The notes: a model not told the origin generated them from the letters alone. A stretch of DNA of 64,000 bases from Nitrospirota bacterium (GCA_016212085.1 JACRHL010000003.1:124001-188000), one strand, 5' to 3'; shown: positions 8,223 through 19,668, numbered from the stretch's first letter. Program-made: numbers and translations.

Positions 8223-9115
8223 CGGATCTCGTACTCGATTGTCTTGCGGTCCTTGCCCCGGACCAGGTCCAGGGTGATGCTTGATGCGTCGCGAAGGTCG
8301 TTGAAGACCTCCATGAACTTGGTGGGGTCCTTGATCTCGACGTCGTTGATGCGGTGCAGCACGTCGCCATTCTGGAGGCCGATCTTGGCGAACAGGCTGT
8401 CGGGCACGATGTTGAAGATGCGGAAGCCGTCGGTGACGCCGGCGCGGAAATTGGGCAGCAGGCGCGCCTGGGTGAGCAGCTTCGGAATGTCCGTCAGGGC
8501 CTCCTCCACCTCGCCCCGGTCGATCTGGTACACGCCGACGTCCACCGCCCCCACCGCCGACGGGACCGCGCTCACCGCCACCGGCTCCGGTTCCGCCTCC
8601 GCCGCGAACATGCGCAGGATCTGCTCGGCGCCGCCGCGCACCAGGCGCACCTCGTCGCGCCCGATGGAGGCCACCACCGCCTCGGCCAGTATCCGGTCAC
8701 CCACCTTGTACAGGGATTCGTCGCGCTTGGCCACGTCGAGGATGAAGGCGTAGGACTGGTCGGCGGTCACCCCCACCACGGTGCCGGTGAGGCGCACGTT
8801 CAGGTTGAGCGGGGCGATCACCGGCGCCACGGGGCCGGCATCCGTGGGCATCGGGCGGGCCGGCTCGCCGGGCCGGGGGGGGCTGGAGTCGAAGATGTTG
8901 CGGTGCGTCACCTGGGGATAGTTGGCCATCGGCTTGGGCGGCTGGCCGGCGGCCGGCGCCGTGGCGGTGGAGGCCGCCTGCGACGCGCCGACGCGCCACG
9001 ACCCCACCAGCCACTGGTTCACCCCATCGGCGGCGATAAAGGCCCCCGCACCGATCAGCAACAGCCGGACCAGCACCATCCATCCCTGGGGGCGGATCAT
9101 CCGGGCAACGTTCAA
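8219..9115 (-). CDS. gspC: Type II secretion inner-membrane protein GspC
   Basis: GspC spans the inner membrane and connects the platform to the secretin through its periplasmic homology region. The 298-residue product has one N-terminal membrane segment (about residues 13-32, MVLVRLLLIGAGAFIAADG) and a homology region around residues 95-170 (LNLNVRLTGTVVG). A C-terminal PDZ domain follows (about residues 210-298, including FAKIGLQNGDVLHRINDVEI). It is the first gene of the operon and lies downstream of a strong promoter and a palindrome. Confidence 0.92.
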   Translation of the reverse strand: MNVARMIRPQGWMVLVRLLLIGAGAFIAADGVNQWLVGSWRVGASQAASTATAPAAGQPPKPMANYPQVTHRNIFDSSPPRPGEPARPMPTDAGPVAPVIAPLNLNVRLTGTVVGVTADQSYAFILDVAKRDESLYKVGDRILAEAVVASIGRDEVRLVRGGAEQILRMFAAEAEPEPVAVSAVPSAVGAVDVGVYQIDRGEVEEALTDIPKLLTQARLLPNFRAGVTDGFRIFNIVPDSLFAKIGLQNGDVLHRINDVEIKDPTKFMEVFNDLRDASSITLDLVRGKDRKTIEYEIR

Positions 9116-9125
9116 ACGGCCCTCG

Positions 9126-9140
9126 AAAACATCATGTTTT
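9126..9140. promoter_or_regulatory. Palindrome in gsp leader
   Basis: A perfect inverted repeat AAAACAT-C-ATGTTTT lies 10 bases upstream of the gspC start codon, in an AT-rich leader that contrasts with the GC-rich surroundings. It lies downstream of the predicted transcription start, so it could be a roadblock operator or an RNA hairpin near the ribosome-binding region. No known regulator was matched to it. Confidence 0.5.
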
Positions 9141-9185
9141 GATTAAAAAGTTTATTTTTTTTCAGCAAGTTAGGTACAGCCGAGG

Positions 9186-9213
9186 ATTATAACCGCTGGG
9201 CCCATCCTGTCAA
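9186..9213 (-). promoter_or_regulatory. Consensus sigma70 promoter of the gsp operon
   Basis: On the minus strand a TTGACA -35 box (9208-9213) and a TATAAT -10 box (9186-9191) are separated by 16 bases. Both hexamers match the sigma70 consensus exactly. The -35 box overlaps the stop codon of the upstream co-directional rsmE. The predicted transcript would have a leader of roughly 60 bases before gspC. Confidence 0.8.
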
Positions 9214-9959
9214 GGCCGATCCACCCGCGACAGCGCCGCGGCGGCCACGGCGAGCGCCGCCAGGCACGCGGTTTCGGTGCGCAGGGTGAACGGCCCCAAC
9301 GTGGCCACCCGATAGCCGGACGCGGCCAGCATGGCCACCTCCCGTTCCGCCAGGCCGCCCTCCGGCCCGATCACGAGGGTGGCGTCCCGGCGGCCCGGGT
9401 GAATGCAATCCTCGTGCCGATCCATCAAAACGTCCAGCAGGGGCGGCCCCTCCGCCCGCTCCCACAGCACCACGCCGCACCCCGCCGGGGCCTTCGCGGC
9501 GAAGGCGGCGAGCGGCTCCGGCGCCGCCACCTGCGGCACCTGGGCGCGGCCGCTCTGCTGGGCCGCCTCCAGGGCGATCAGGTCCATCCGCTCACCCCGG
9601 CCTCCGCCGTCGCGGCCGCGCGCCACGCTGCGTTCCGTGACGATGGGCAGCACCCGCCCCACCCCCAGCTCCACCGCGTGGCGGACGATCTCCTCCAGCT
9701 TTTTTCCCTTGGGCAGGCCGATGGCCAGGGTGAGCCCGAACGGCTCCGCCGGGAGCGCCTCCACCCGCTCCACGGCCACCACCAACTCGCGCCGGTCCAC
9801 CCCGATCACCCGGCCGTGCAGGCGCTCGGCGCCGTCCACCAGGGTGAGCGGCTCGTCAACGCGGAGACGCAGGGCGCCGGCCAGATGGCGCTGCAACGGG
9901 CCGTCGATCACCACCCGCCGGTCCTGGCGCATGCGGGGCTCAATAAAATAATGGGGCAC
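9210..9959 (-). CDS. rsmE: 16S rRNA (uracil-1498-N3)-methyltransferase RsmE
   Basis: RsmE methylates N3 of U1498 in 16S rRNA using S-adenosylmethionine. The 249-residue product has an N-terminal PUA-like domain and a SPOUT methyltransferase domain with the knot motifs [17 protein letters not shown] and [16 protein letters not shown], which are diagnostic of this family. A GTG start is used (PHYFIEP follows); an internal ATG ten codons on is possible but would trim the PUA domain. The gene runs towards gspC, whose promoter overlaps its 3' end, and is divergent from the lipoprotein gene. Confidence 0.92.
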   Translation of the reverse strand: MPHYFIEPRMRQDRRVVIDGPLQRHLAGALRLRVDEPLTLVDGAERLHGRVIGVDRRELVVAVERVEALPAEPFGLTLAIGLPKGKKLEEIVRHAVELGVGRVLPIVTERSVARGRDGGGRGERMDLIALEAAQQSGRAQVPQVAAPEPLAAFAAKAPAGCGVVLWERAEGPPLLDVLMDRHEDCIHPGRRDATLVIGPEGGLAEREVAMLAASGYRVATLGPFTLRTETACLAALAVAAAALSRVDRP

Positions 9960-10105
9960 GGTGCGGTTCCAGGGCTCCTGTCTTGCATAATGAATCGGGC
10001 GGCCGCCCGGCGGCGGGCCGGGGGCGTTGCCGGAAGGGCCGCCGCCACCCGGAGCACGGCGGCGGCCACGCCGGAAATGCTAGTATTTTACAGAAATTCG
10101 ACACC

Positions 10106-13021
10106 ATGCCCCGGTTGATCCCCATCACAATCCTGCTCGCCACCCTCGCGGGCTGCGTGAATCCCGCGCCGCCGCCGGAGTCCACCGGGCTCGACCTGAC
10201 CAAGCCGGCGCAGACCCTCACCACCAGCCTGAACGCCCAGGCGCCCCTGGCCGAGGTGGGGCCGGACGGCACCGTGCAGGCCATGTGGGTGGACCAGAAC
10301 ATCCTGTACCGGCGCGTGTCGGTGAACGGCGGCGCCACCTTCGGGCCGGTGCAGGCGGTGCTCGACCTGAACCCCCTGGGCAACGTCACCACCGGCGCCG
10401 ACTTCCCGCAGCCGTTCACCCTGCGGCTGGACGCCTTCGGCGAGCGCCACGTCGTGGCGCAGGTGGGCGCGCCGGACTCCAACACCAGCGTCCTGCCCCT
10501 GGCCGACATCTACTACACCCACGTGGAGGAATACGCCACGCCCACGGCCCTGGCCCTGGTGACCGGCGGCACCGACGGCGTGGGCCGCCCGCGCAACGTG
10601 GCCACCGCCTACGACCCGCGCACCCAGCAGTGGGAGCCCATCGCGCGGCCGTCGTTCGTGTCGGCCCTGACCTGCGACACGAGCATGCTCGACACCGATG
10701 GCGACGGCGTCGTGAACGCCAACGACAACTGCCCGAACGCCGCCAACACCACCCAGACCGACGCGGACTCGGACGGGGTGGGCGACGCCTGCGACAACTG
10801 CCCGAACACCCCCAACACCGGCCAGTGGGATTCCGACGCCGACGGCCTCGGCAACGCCTGCGACAACTGCCCCATGACCGCCAACCCGGACCAGTCGGAC
10901 ATGGGCGCCCCCGGCGGCCAGCCGGGCATCGCGAACGACGGCATCGGCGACGCCTGCTCCCCCGCCGATCCCGCCCTGTTCGACGACGATCAGGGCGACG
11001 CGGACGGCGTGGCGGACGCCACCGACAACTGCCCGGCCACCCCCAACGGCCCCCTGGCCGCCGCCACCCTGGGCGACAACCAGACCGACAGCGACAGCGA
11101 CGGCAAGGGCAACGCCTGCGACAGCTTTACCGACATCCAGCGCACCGCCCGCTGGGACCACGCCACCGCCCCGCTCACCACCGGCGGCACGGACCGGGTG
11201 TACAAGACCGGCGGGCGCGACCAGGGCGGCGTGCTGGACCAGGTGCAGTTCTACGACCTGACCCGGGGCGCCTGGCTGGAGGACTCCCCCCTCCAGACGC
11301 CGCGCGCCGGCCACGGCATGGTGACGGACGGCACCCGCCTGTACGTGCTGGGGGGCACGGACGGCGCGCAGGACATGGATTCCATCGAGCGCCTGGGCGC
11401 CAGCACCACCTTCTACACCCTGGACGGTTTCGCCGTCACCGCCTGCTACGTGTCGCCCAACTCCCCCTGGCAGACGCTGCCCACCACCCTCAGCCGCCCC
11501 CGCGTGAACGCCGCCGCCGTGGGGGTGACGCGCCCGAACGGCGCCTTCGATATCTACGTGGCGGGCGGCGAGAACGCGGGAACCCTGTTGAACACGGTGG
11601 AGGCGTTCCGGGTGGACCCGGCCACGGGCGACCTGACCGCCCTGCCCGCGCCCCCCAGCCTGCCCTTCGGCATCACCCGCCACGCCCTGGCGGCCATCGG
11701 CCAGACCCTGTATGTGCTGGGCGGCACCGAGAACGGCAGCGACCCGGTGGACACGGTCTACACCCTCGACCTGGACAACGCCGCCAGCGGCTGGCAGCAA
11801 GGCGTGCCGCCCATGCCGCGCCCGCGGCTGGACCCGGCGGCGGCGGTCATCGACGGGCAGGTCTACGTGTTCGGCGGCACGCCCCCGGCGGACCCGCAGA
11901 ACAACCAGGTGGGCCCCACCCCGCTGGTGGACATCTACGACCCCGCCCCGGGGGCTTCCGGCTGGCGCACGGACCCGGAGTCGCCCTTCGACTTTCCGGG
12001 GGCGGACAGCGCGGTGACGGTGATCGCCGACGCGTCGCAGCCGCGCAACCTGTCGCGCCAGGGGGCCAACGCCACCCAGCCGCGCATGGCGCTCGACCGG
12101 GCCAGCGGCGACATCTGGGTGGCGTGGCGCAACGAGCGCCAGGTGAGCAACGGGCCGGGCCAGACCAGCACCGCGTCCGACGTGTACCTGGCACGCTCCG
12201 CGGATGGCGGGCTGACCTTCACCAACCCGCCGGTGCGCCTGTCGGCCCTGGGCTCCCTGGCGGCCCACGAGAACAACCACTCCAAGTCGATGGCCATGGC
12301 CATCGGCCCCGACCACCGGCTGCACCTGAGCTGGATCGAGACCGGTGAGCCCGGCTCCCTGTCGGCGGCGGACGTGATCTACAGCTATTGCGACCCCGCC
12401 AGTGCGACGGCCAACGGCATCGCCTGCCTGGAGGCCCTGATCCCCACCTTTCCCTCCGCCGAGGCCCGCGCCCCCGGCGCCGCCCCCGGCGCCATGCGCA
12501 ACCCGGCGCTGACGGTGGACGCGGCGGGCACCGTGTACCTGGCGTGGGTGGACTACGCGGGCACCAAGCCCATCGGCACCGGCCAGGCGGGCAATATGGT
12601 GGTGCGCGACGTGTACTTCACCCGGCGCCCGGCGGGGGGCAACTTTACCACCCCGGTCACCCTCACCACCGACCTGGACACCCGCGAGGACCTGTTCCTG
12701 GCCGGTTCCCCCGTGGACCCGCAAGAGGTGATCACCGAGCTGGCGGGCAACATCGACCTGCCCGCCCTGGTCAGCGACGGCTCCGGCAAGGTGACCGTCC
12801 TGTGGACCAACGACGGCGAGGTGCGCATGCGCCGCCTGCTCGCCTCCGGCGCCACGCGGCTGGACGAGATCGGCCCGTCGGGCCTGCTGGTGGGCGGCTG
12901 GTCGCGGGTGAACCCGCGGCTGGTGGTGCTGGGCGACGGCCAGACCATCCTGACCCTGTGGCAGACGCTGCGCAGCGGCGAGGCGCAGGTGGAGGCGCGG
13001 CCGGTCACCATCCTGCGCTAG
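10106..13021 (+). CDS. Lipoprotein with thrombospondin type-3 and kelch repeats
   Basis: This 971-residue protein is a predicted lipoprotein of unknown function. Residues 1-17 form a lipoprotein signal ending in the lipobox LAGC (Cys17). Residues about 195-340 contain at least five thrombospondin type-3 calcium-binding repeats ([30 protein letters not shown] and similar), rich in Asp with paired Cys. Residues about 345-630 contain kelch-type propeller repeats ([28 protein letters not shown]). The rest resembles sialidase/BNR-type sheets ([26 protein letters not shown]). It stands alone, divergent from rsmE, and ends at a strong terminator. The TSP3 block appears to sit between two propeller-like regions. 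Confidence 0.8.
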   Translation: MPRLIPITILLATLAGCVNPAPPPESTGLDLTKPAQTLTTSLNAQAPLAEVGPDGTVQAMWVDQNILYRRVSVNGGATFGPVQAVLDLNPLGNVTTGADFPQPFTLRLDAFGERHVVAQVGAPDSNTSVLPLADIYYTHVEEYATPTALALVTGGTDGVGRPRNVATAYDPRTQQWEPIARPSFVSALTCDTSMLDTDGDGVVNANDNCPNAANTTQTDADSDGVGDACDNCPNTPNTGQWDSDADGLGNACDNCPMTANPDQSDMGAPGGQPGIANDGIGDACSPADPALFDDDQGDADGVADATDNCPATPNGPLAAATLGDNQTDSDSDGKGNACDSFTDIQRTARWDHATAPLTTGGTDRVYKTGGRDQGGVLDQVQFYDLTRGAWLEDSPLQTPRAGHGMVTDGTRLYVLGGTDGAQDMDSIERLGASTTFYTLDGFAVTACYVSPNSPWQTLPTTLSRPRVNAAAVGVTRPNGAFDIYVAGGENAGTLLNTVEAFRVDPATGDLTALPAPPSLPFGITRHALAAIGQTLYVLGGTENGSDPVDTVYTLDLDNAASGWQQGVPPMPRPRLDPAAAVIDGQVYVFGGTPPADPQNNQVGPTPLVDIYDPAPGASGWRTDPESPFDFPGADSAVTVIADASQPRNLSRQGANATQPRMALDRASGDIWVAWRNERQVSNGPGQTSTASDVYLARSADGGLTFTNPPVRLSALGSLAAHENNHSKSMAMAIGPDHRLHLSWIETGEPGSLSAADVIYSYCDPASATANGIACLEALIPTFPSAEARAPGAAPGAMRNPALTVDAAGTVYLAWVDYAGTKPIGTGQAGNMVVRDVYFTRRPAGGNFTTPVTLTTDLDTREDLFLAGSPVDPQEVITELAGNIDLPALVSDGSGKVTVLWTNDGEVRMRRLLASGATRLDEIGPSGLLVGGWSRVNPRLVVLGDGQTILTLWQTLRSGEAQVEARPVTILR

Positions 13022-13040
13022 GGCCTGCCGGGCGGCGGAC

Positions 13041-13080
13041 ACAAAAAGGGGGGGCGCCCGCCGGGCGCCCCCCCTTTTGT
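13041..13080. terminator. Bidirectional terminator between lipoprotein gene and eno
   Basis: A near-perfect hairpin, ACAAAAAGGGGGGGCGCCCG followed by its mirror ending CCCCCCCTTTTGT, lies between two convergent genes. It has an A run on the left and a T run on the right, so it can act as an intrinsic terminator in both directions. Confidence 0.85.
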
Positions 13081-13096
13081 TGGCGGCGCAGGGTGC

Positions 13097-14449
<1,353 letters not shown>

Positions 14450-16192
14450 CTATTCCACCTTCAGGCGACTGCCACGCCGGATGGCGGCGTCGGCCTCTTC
14501 CTGGTTTCCCAGCTCGGCGTACACCTCGCCCAGACGCATGTACACCTCCGGGTCGTCGTGCGCCAGTTCGCGGGCCTGGAGATAGACATCCAGCGCCTTG
14601 CGCGTGTCCCCGGCCTGCTGCAACGCCCGCCCCAGGTTGTAATAGGCCCTGGCCAGCTGCGGGTCGGCCTGCATGGCCTGCCGCGCCGCGTCCGCCGCCG
14701 GCTCCAACTGGCCCAGCCCGAAGTGCGCGGCGGAAATGGCCGTGAGCACCTGGGCGCGCTCCCCCTGATCGTCCGGGCCAAGCCGCGCCAGCAACGCCTG
14801 CCCCGCGTGCAGGGCCCCCTCGAAGCGCCCCAGCCGCAGCATCACCTGGATGCGATTATAGTACCCATCCCGATGCTCCGGGTCGATCTCCACCGCCTTG
14901 TCGCACGCCAGCAAGGCGTCGTCCAGCCGGTTCCGCGCCAGATGGACCACGCACAGGTTGTTATGGGCCACCGGGTCGTCGGGCCACAGCTCGGTGGCGC
15001 GGCTGAAGTATTTTTCGGCCTGGGAGTACACGCCCACGCCGAAGAAGTTGCCGCCCTGGTTGTTGTGCACCCCCGGATAGCGCTCGTTCAGGGCCAGCAC
15101 CTGGCGGTAGGCGTCGATGGACAGGTCGACGTTGCCCAGCTCCGCCTCCACCACCCCCATGTTGAAGTGATAGTCCGGCTGGTCCGTGTCCAGCGCCACG
15201 GCGCGGCCGTATGCCTCCGCCGCCTCGTCCAGGCGCCCCAGGGCGCGCAGCGCCACGCCGCGGTTGTTGTGGATCTTGGCCTGGTCCTGGTCGCGCTCCA
15301 GGGCGCGGTCGTAATAGGACAGGGCCTCCTTGGGGTGGCCCATGCGCAGGTAGGCGGTGCCGATGTTGTAGTAGGTGACCGTGTTGTCGGGATCGAGGGC
15401 GATGGCCTTGTTGTACTGGGCCACCGCCAGCTCGCCCTGGCCGTCGCGGAGCAGGGCCACGCCGTGGTTGACGTAGCCGGGGGCGTAGGCGGGGTGTTCG
15501 GCCAGCAGCTCCTCGTAGAGCCGCTCCGCCTCCCCGTAGCGGCCCATCTCGGTGAGCGCCACGCCCAGGTTGTTGCGCACCTCCAGCCCCTTGGGGTCCA
15601 ACGCCAGGCCGCGCTCCAGCAGCTCCAGCGCCTCCTGGTCGCGCCCCAGCTCGCGCAGCACGTCCGCCAGCTTGACGTGCAGCGACACCGCGTCGGGCGC
15701 CTGGCCGAGGGCCTTGCGGTACGCCGATTCCGCCTCGGCGTACATGCCGTGGCGCACGTAATAGTCGCCAAAGTCGCGGTACACGTCCGGCGCCGCCTGA
15801 TGACCGCCCGGGTCCGTTTCCCCGTCGGCGGCGTCTCCCCCCGACGGGGCCCCCGCGGCGCCGGAACCAGCCCCATCCGCCATGCCGGCATCCACCGCGT
15901 GGTCGGCAGGCGCGTCGGATTCCGCGTCCGGCGTCGCGCCACCCACCCCGGCAGCGGCATCGGCGCCATCGGCCGGGGGCGGATCGGCCACGTCCGCCCG
16001 CTCCGCCGCGCTGTCGGCGGGTGGCGCCACCGTGGCCGCCGAAGCATCGGCGGTGGCCTTTTGGGCGTCGCCGGCGGGGGCCGCCTCCGGCGCGTCCTGT
16101 CCCCAGGCGGGGGCCGCGCACAGCCACGCGGCCAGGGCGGCCACGCGGCCCCAGCGGAGCAGATTGATGGACATGCCCGGCGCGTTGGTCAT
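14450..16192 (-). CDS. Exported tetratricopeptide-repeat protein
   Basis: This is a 580-residue secreted or periplasmic scaffold of unknown partner. A signal peptide (about residues 1-31, ending APAWGQD) is followed by about 110 residues of Ala/Asp/Gly-rich low-complexity linker. About a dozen tandem TPR units then fill most of the rest (for example YNIGTAYLRMGHPKEALSYYDRAL and NNLGVALTEMGRYGEAERLYEELL). The ATG at 16192 follows GGTGAG; starts at 16210 and 16174 are alternatives. It lies directly behind the JAMM protease gene and may be translated with it. Confidence 0.8.
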   Translation of the reverse strand: MTNAPGMSINLLRWGRVAALAAWLCAAPAWGQDAPEAAPAGDAQKATADASAATVAPPADSAAERADVADPPPADGADAAAGVGGATPDAESDAPADHAVDAGMADGAGSGAAGAPSGGDAADGETDPGGHQAAPDVYRDFGDYYVRHGMYAEAESAYRKALGQAPDAVSLHVKLADVLRELGRDQEALELLERGLALDPKGLEVRNNLGVALTEMGRYGEAERLYEELLAEHPAYAPGYVNHGVALLRDGQGELAVAQYNKAIALDPDNTVTYYNIGTAYLRMGHPKEALSYYDRALERDQDQAKIHNNRGVALRALGRLDEAAEAYGRAVALDTDQPDYHFNMGVVEAELGNVDLSIDAYRQVLALNERYPGVHNNQGGNFFGVGVYSQAEKYFSRATELWPDDPVAHNNLCVVHLARNRLDDALLACDKAVEIDPEHRDGYYNRIQVMLRLGRFEGALHAGQALLARLGPDDQGERAQVLTAISAAHFGLGQLEPAADAARQAMQADPQLARAYYNLGRALQQAGDTRKALDVYLQARELAHDDPEVYMRLGEVYAELGNQEEADAAIRRGSRLKVE

Positions 16193-16196
16193 CGGC

Positions 16197-16793
16197 TCAC
16201 CCGTCTCCATTGCCGTCCGTCAGCGCGATCGCGGTGTAGCCCCGCGCCGCGTCGTCCCAGAAAAAGCCGCGCCAGCCCCGGGCCCGGCCGCGGGTCACGT
16301 CCACCACCAGGTACACCAGCTCCGGATAGGTGGGCATGCGGGCGCTCACCTTGTCCACCGCCAGGTCCCCATCCAGGGTGCCGGCGGCGACGCGCGCCCG
16401 CACATCCGCCTCCGGCAGCCCCTCGCCCCGGGCGAAGGCGGGGATGGACAGGGTCAGGCGGGGGGCCGCCTGGCGCTGGTCCTCGTCGGAAAAATAGGCC
16501 CCCACGTCCGCATGGGAGTGGAAGATGGCCTTGAACACCCGGCCGTCGCCACGGATGGCGCGGGTGACGGCGAACAGGTCGGCGGGATCGACGCGGTAGG
16601 CGGTGCGGGCGTCGCGCGGGTGCTGGGCGGGGTCGGCCGCGTGCAGGGCGTTCTGGATGTTGGCGCACGGGAACACCGCGTCCGGCGCGCCCATCTCGGG
16701 CCCCACCAGGATGCCGCACGCCTCCTCCGGATAGGCGGACTCGCAGTGGGCGAACACCCGGGCCCTGATCGCCTCCGGCACGGGGAACGTCAT
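16197..16793 (-). CDS. JAMM/MPN-family metalloprotease
   Basis: The 198-residue product has the JAMM zinc-protease signature: a glutamate in EEACGILVG near residue 24, then FHSHADVGAYFSDED with the HxH and downstream Asp ligands. Bacterial members of this M67 group cut the C-terminal ends of sulfur-carrier or ubiquitin-like proteins, for instance in cysteine and cofactor sulfur metabolism. No such carrier or activating enzyme is adjacent here, so the substrate is unknown. A GTG three bases earlier is an alternative start. The gene overlaps the end of ispH upstream and abuts the TPR gene downstream. Confidence 0.82.
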   Translation of the reverse strand: MTFPVPEAIRARVFAHCESAYPEEACGILVGPEMGAPDAVFPCANIQNALHAADPAQHPRDARTAYRVDPADLFAVTRAIRGDGRVFKAIFHSHADVGAYFSDEDQRQAAPRLTLSIPAFARGEGLPEADVRARVAAGTLDGDLAVDKVSARMPTYPELVYLVVDVTRGRARGWRGFFWDDAARGYTAIALTDGNGDG

Positions 16794-16796
16794 CAC

Positions 16797-17765
16797 CTAG
16801 CGGGCCAGCGCGTCGGGCAGGGAGAACGCGATCGTCTCCTCGGGCCCGTCGAGCACGCGCACCGGCCCGGCGCCCTGCCCGGCGAGACGGGCCACCACCT
16901 CCTCCACCAGCACCTCCGGGGCGCTGGCGCCGGCGGTGATGCCGATGCGCGCGCCGGGAGCAAACCAGGCGGGGTCGATGTCACTGGCGCGCTCGATCAG
17001 GTGCGCCGGACGCCCCTGCCCCTCGGCCACCTCGCGCAGGCGGTTGGAGTTGGACGAGTTGGGGGCGCCGATCACCAGCACCACGTCGGCCTGGCCGGCG
17101 AGGCGCTTGACCGCCTCCTGGCGGTTGGTGGTGGCATAGCAGATGTCCTCCCGCGCGGGCCCCACGATGGCGGGGAAGCGGGCGCGCAGGGCCGCCACCA
17201 CCTGGGCGGTGTCGTCCACGCTCAGGGTGGTCTGGGTGACGAAGGCGAGCCGCCCGGGGTGGCCCACCTCCAGTCGCGCCACGTCGTCCGGGGTGGCCAC
17301 CAGCCATACGCCGCCCGCCACCTGGCCCATGGTGCCCAGCACCTCCGGGTGGCCGGCGTGGCCGATGAGGATCACCTCGCGCCCGGCGCGGTGGTGGCGC
17401 AGCACCTCCAGGTGCACCTTGGTCACCAGGGGACAGGTGGCGTCGATCACCGTCAGGCCGCGCCGCGCCGCCTCGCCCGTCACCTGGCGCGGCACGCCGT
17501 GGGCGGAAAAGATCACCGTGGCGCCGTCGGGCACCTCGTCCAGCTCCTCCACGAACACGGCGCCCTGGGCACGCAGGCCGTCCACCACGTAGCGGTTGTG
17601 GACGATCTCGTGGCGCACGTAGATGGGCTTGGGGAACAGGGCCAGCGCCCGCTCGACGATCTCGATGGCGCGCTCCACCCCGGCGCAGAAGCCGCGCGGG
17701 CTGGCCAGCAGCACATCGCCCACCGCAATGGGAATCGGGTTCGCCTCCATCATCCGCTGCCGCAT
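16797..17765 (-). CDS. ispH: 4-hydroxy-3-methylbut-2-enyl diphosphate reductase
   Basis: IspH is the [4Fe-4S] enzyme that makes IPP and DMAPP from HMBPP, the last step of the non-mevalonate pathway. The 322-residue product has the three cluster cysteines in [23 protein letters not shown] and [10 protein letters not shown]. It also has the substrate-binding [22 protein letters not shown] and SSNSNRL. The ATG at 17765 follows AAGGGG; two further ATGs are close by. The same window also encodes dxs and ispA, but at a separate locus. Confidence 0.96.
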   Translation of the reverse strand: MRQRMMEANPIPIAVGDVLLASPRGFCAGVERAIEIVERALALFPKPIYVRHEIVHNRYVVDGLRAQGAVFVEELDEVPDGATVIFSAHGVPRQVTGEAARRGLTVIDATCPLVTKVHLEVLRHHRAGREVILIGHAGHPEVLGTMGQVAGGVWLVATPDDVARLEVGHPGRLAFVTQTTLSVDDTAQVVAALRARFPAIVGPAREDICYATTNRQEAVKRLAGQADVVLVIGAPNSSNSNRLREVAEGQGRPAHLIERASDIDPAWFAPGARIGITAGASAPEVLVEEVVARLAGQGAGPVRVLDGPEETIAFSLPDALAR

Positions 17766-17859
17766 GCGCTGCCCCTTGGATCGGCCCGGCCACCGGGCGT
17801 TCACGAATCCCGAATATTGTACCAGCCGCCCCGCCCGGCCGCGCACCGGCCAGGGCCGG

Positions 17860-18492
17860 TCAGAGCTTGAGCAGGTCCGCCTCGGTGAGCCCGCCGCCGC
17901 CCCGGTAGCCCTTCAGCAGCCGGGCCACGTATTTGCCGATCAGGTCCGCCTCCAGGTTCACCCCCGCCCCCGCCGCAAGGCCCAGCAGGGTGGTGTGGAC
18001 GCCCGTGTGGGGGATGATCATCACCGAAAAACCCGTTCCGTCGATGGCGTTGATGGTCAGGCTCACCCCCTCGATGGCGATGGAGCCCTTGGGGACCGAC
18101 AGGTCCAGCACGTTCGCCGGGGCGTCGAACCACATCTCCACCGCCTTGCCCGCCGTGCGGGCCCCGCGGAGGGTGCCGACGCCGTCCACGTGGCCGCTCA
18201 CCAGGTGGCCGCCCAGGCGCCCGCCCAGGGCCACGGCCCGCTCCAGGTTTACCGCGTCGCCCGCCTTCAGGCGCCCCAGGGTGGTGACCGCCAGGGTCTC
18301 CGGCGACACGTCGGCCTTGAACGCCCCCCCCGTCAGCTCGGTGGCGGTGAGGCAGGCGCCATTGACCATGATGGAGTCCCCCGGCCGGGTGCCCTCCAGC
18401 ACGACCTTGCACGCCACCTGGATGGTGCCGCCACCGGCGCCGGGGCGCGCCTGGGTTACCCTGCCCACTTCCTCGACGATGCCCGTGAACAC
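17860..18492 (-). CDS. ribE: Riboflavin synthase alpha chain
   Basis: Riboflavin synthase dismutates two molecules of 6,7-dimethyl-8-ribityllumazine to riboflavin. The 210-residue product contains two lumazine-binding repeats: [12 protein letters not shown] with VNGACLTAT, and VSGHVDGVG with IEGVSLTIN. It starts at a GTG because the family begins (M)FTGIVEE. GGAAAGGA lies just upstream. I saw no FMN riboswitch in front of it. The gene sits alone among rib genes, between tsaC and ispH. Confidence 0.95.
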   Translation of the reverse strand: MFTGIVEEVGRVTQARPGAGGGTIQVACKVVLEGTRPGDSIMVNGACLTATELTGGAFKADVSPETLAVTTLGRLKAGDAVNLERAVALGGRLGGHLVSGHVDGVGTLRGARTAGKAVEMWFDAPANVLDLSVPKGSIAIEGVSLTINAIDGTGFSVMIIPHTGVHTTLLGLAAGAGVNLEADLIGKYVARLLKGYRGGGGLTEADLLKL

Positions 18493-18511
18493 GCTGTGGT
18501 CCTTTCCCAAG

Positions 18512-19153
18512 TCAGAGGTCCGCGATGGGCCCGAAGGCCGCGAGCGCCGCCGCCGGCGCCATGCCCGCGCGCCGGATGCGCCAGGGGGTCCGGGTCACGT
18601 CCAGCAGGGTGGAATGGCCGCCCGCCGGCAGCGGCCCCGCATCCAGGACCAGGTCCACGCCGGGCAGATCCCGGATCACCCGTTCCGGGTCGCCGCTGGC
18701 CGGCCGGCCGCTGGGGTTGGCGCTGGTGGCGGTGAGCACCCCGCCGCAGGCGCGCAGGATGGCGGCCGCCGGCGCATCCCGGATCAGGCGGATGCCCACC
18801 GTGCCCGCCCCGGAGCGGATGCCGGGCGGCACCGATGGCGCCGCCGGGAACAGGATCGTGAGCCCCCCCGGCCAGACGGCCACCAGTTTTTCCGCCCCCG
18901 CCGGCACGCTGGCGATCAGCCCCGCCAGGGCCTCGCGCGTGGCGATGGCGAGCAGCGCCGGCTTGTCCATCCGGCGCCCCTTGAGGGTGAACAGGCGCGC
19001 CACGGCGGCCCGGTTGGCGGGGTCGCACCCCAGCGCGTAGAAATGCTCCGTGGGCCAGGCGATCACGCCCCCCGCTGCCACCACCCGCGCCGCCTCCGCG
19101 AGGGCGGCGGGGCTTGGCGCGGCCGGGTCGATGGCGACGCGCGCGGGTGTCAC
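18512..19153 (-). CDS. tsaC: Threonylcarbamoyl-AMP synthase (TsaC/Sua5 family)
   Basis: This enzyme makes threonylcarbamoyl-AMP from threonine, bicarbonate and ATP for the t6A37 modification of tRNA. The 213-residue product has the YrdC-fold motifs PTEHFYALGCDP, FTLKGRRMDKP and TATSANPSG. It has the short TsaC length rather than the two-domain Sua5 form. The GTG start overlaps the purE stop as GTGA. Long in-frame sequence upstream overlaps purE and was rejected. Confidence 0.92.
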   Translation of the reverse strand: MTPARVAIDPAAPSPAALAEAARVVAAGGVIAWPTEHFYALGCDPANRAAVARLFTLKGRRMDKPALLAIATREALAGLIASVPAGAEKLVAVWPGGLTILFPAAPSVPPGIRSGAGTVGIRLIRDAPAAAILRACGGVLTATSANPSGRPASGDPERVIRDLPGVDLVLDAGPLPAGGHSTLLDVTRTPWRIRRAGMAPAAALAAFGPIADL

Positions 19154-19668
19154 TCGCCCTTGGCGATGCGGGCCTCCAGGGCCTGGGCCTTCTGCTCCAC
19201 CTCGGCCACCATCTCCGCCCGGTATCTGGCCAGCCGGTCCGCCACCGCGCGGTCGGCGGTGGCGATGATCTGGGCGGCGAACACCCCGGCGTTCCGGGCG
19301 CCCGCCTTGCCCACGGCCATGCACGCCACCGGGATGCCGCCGGGCATCTGCACGATGGACAGCAGGGCGTCCAGGCCGTTCAGGGGGGTGGCGTCGATGG
19401 GCACGCCGATCACCGGGATGTTCACCTCGGCGGCGATCACGCCCCCCAGGTGGGCGGCGGCACCGGCGCCGACGATGATGGCCGCGTAACCCTTGCGCTG
19501 AGCCGCCTCGGCCCAGGCGCGGGCGCGGGCCGGGGTGCGGTGGGCGGAGGCCACGGTGGCCTCCCACGCAATGCCCAGCTGGCTGAGCACACTGCCCGCC
19601 TCGGACATGATGGGCCAGTCGGAATCGGAACCCATGACGATGCCGACCCGGGGATGCGCGCTGGTCAT
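19150..19668 (-). CDS. purE: N5-carboxyaminoimidazole ribonucleotide mutase
   Basis: PurE rearranges N5-CAIR to CAIR in de novo purine synthesis. The 172-residue product shows the class I motifs MGSDSDWPIM, SAHRTPAR, GAGAAAHLGGV and PIDATPLNGLDALLSI. It lies 25 bases after purD on the same strand, so the two purine genes form a transcription unit with tsaC. No purK is present in the window. Confidence 0.96.
   Translation of the reverse strand: MTSAHPRVGIVMGSDSDWPIMSEAGSVLSQLGIAWEATVASAHRTPARARAWAEAAQRKGYAAIIVGAGAAAHLGGVIAAEVNIPVIGVPIDATPLNGLDALLSIVQMPGGIPVACMAVGKAGARNAGVFAAQIIATADRAVADRLARYRAEMVAEVEQKAQALEARIAKGE

Noticed and set aside
10088-13042. A 984-codon minus-strand frame opposite the TSP3/kelch lipoprotein
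   Set aside because: The plus-strand frame has a lipobox and clear repeats, while the minus-strand one is a Gly/Val/His-rich shadow.
18493-18511. FMN riboswitch ahead of ribE
   Set aside because: There are only 19 bases between tsaC and ribE, and no RFN-like conserved blocks were seen.
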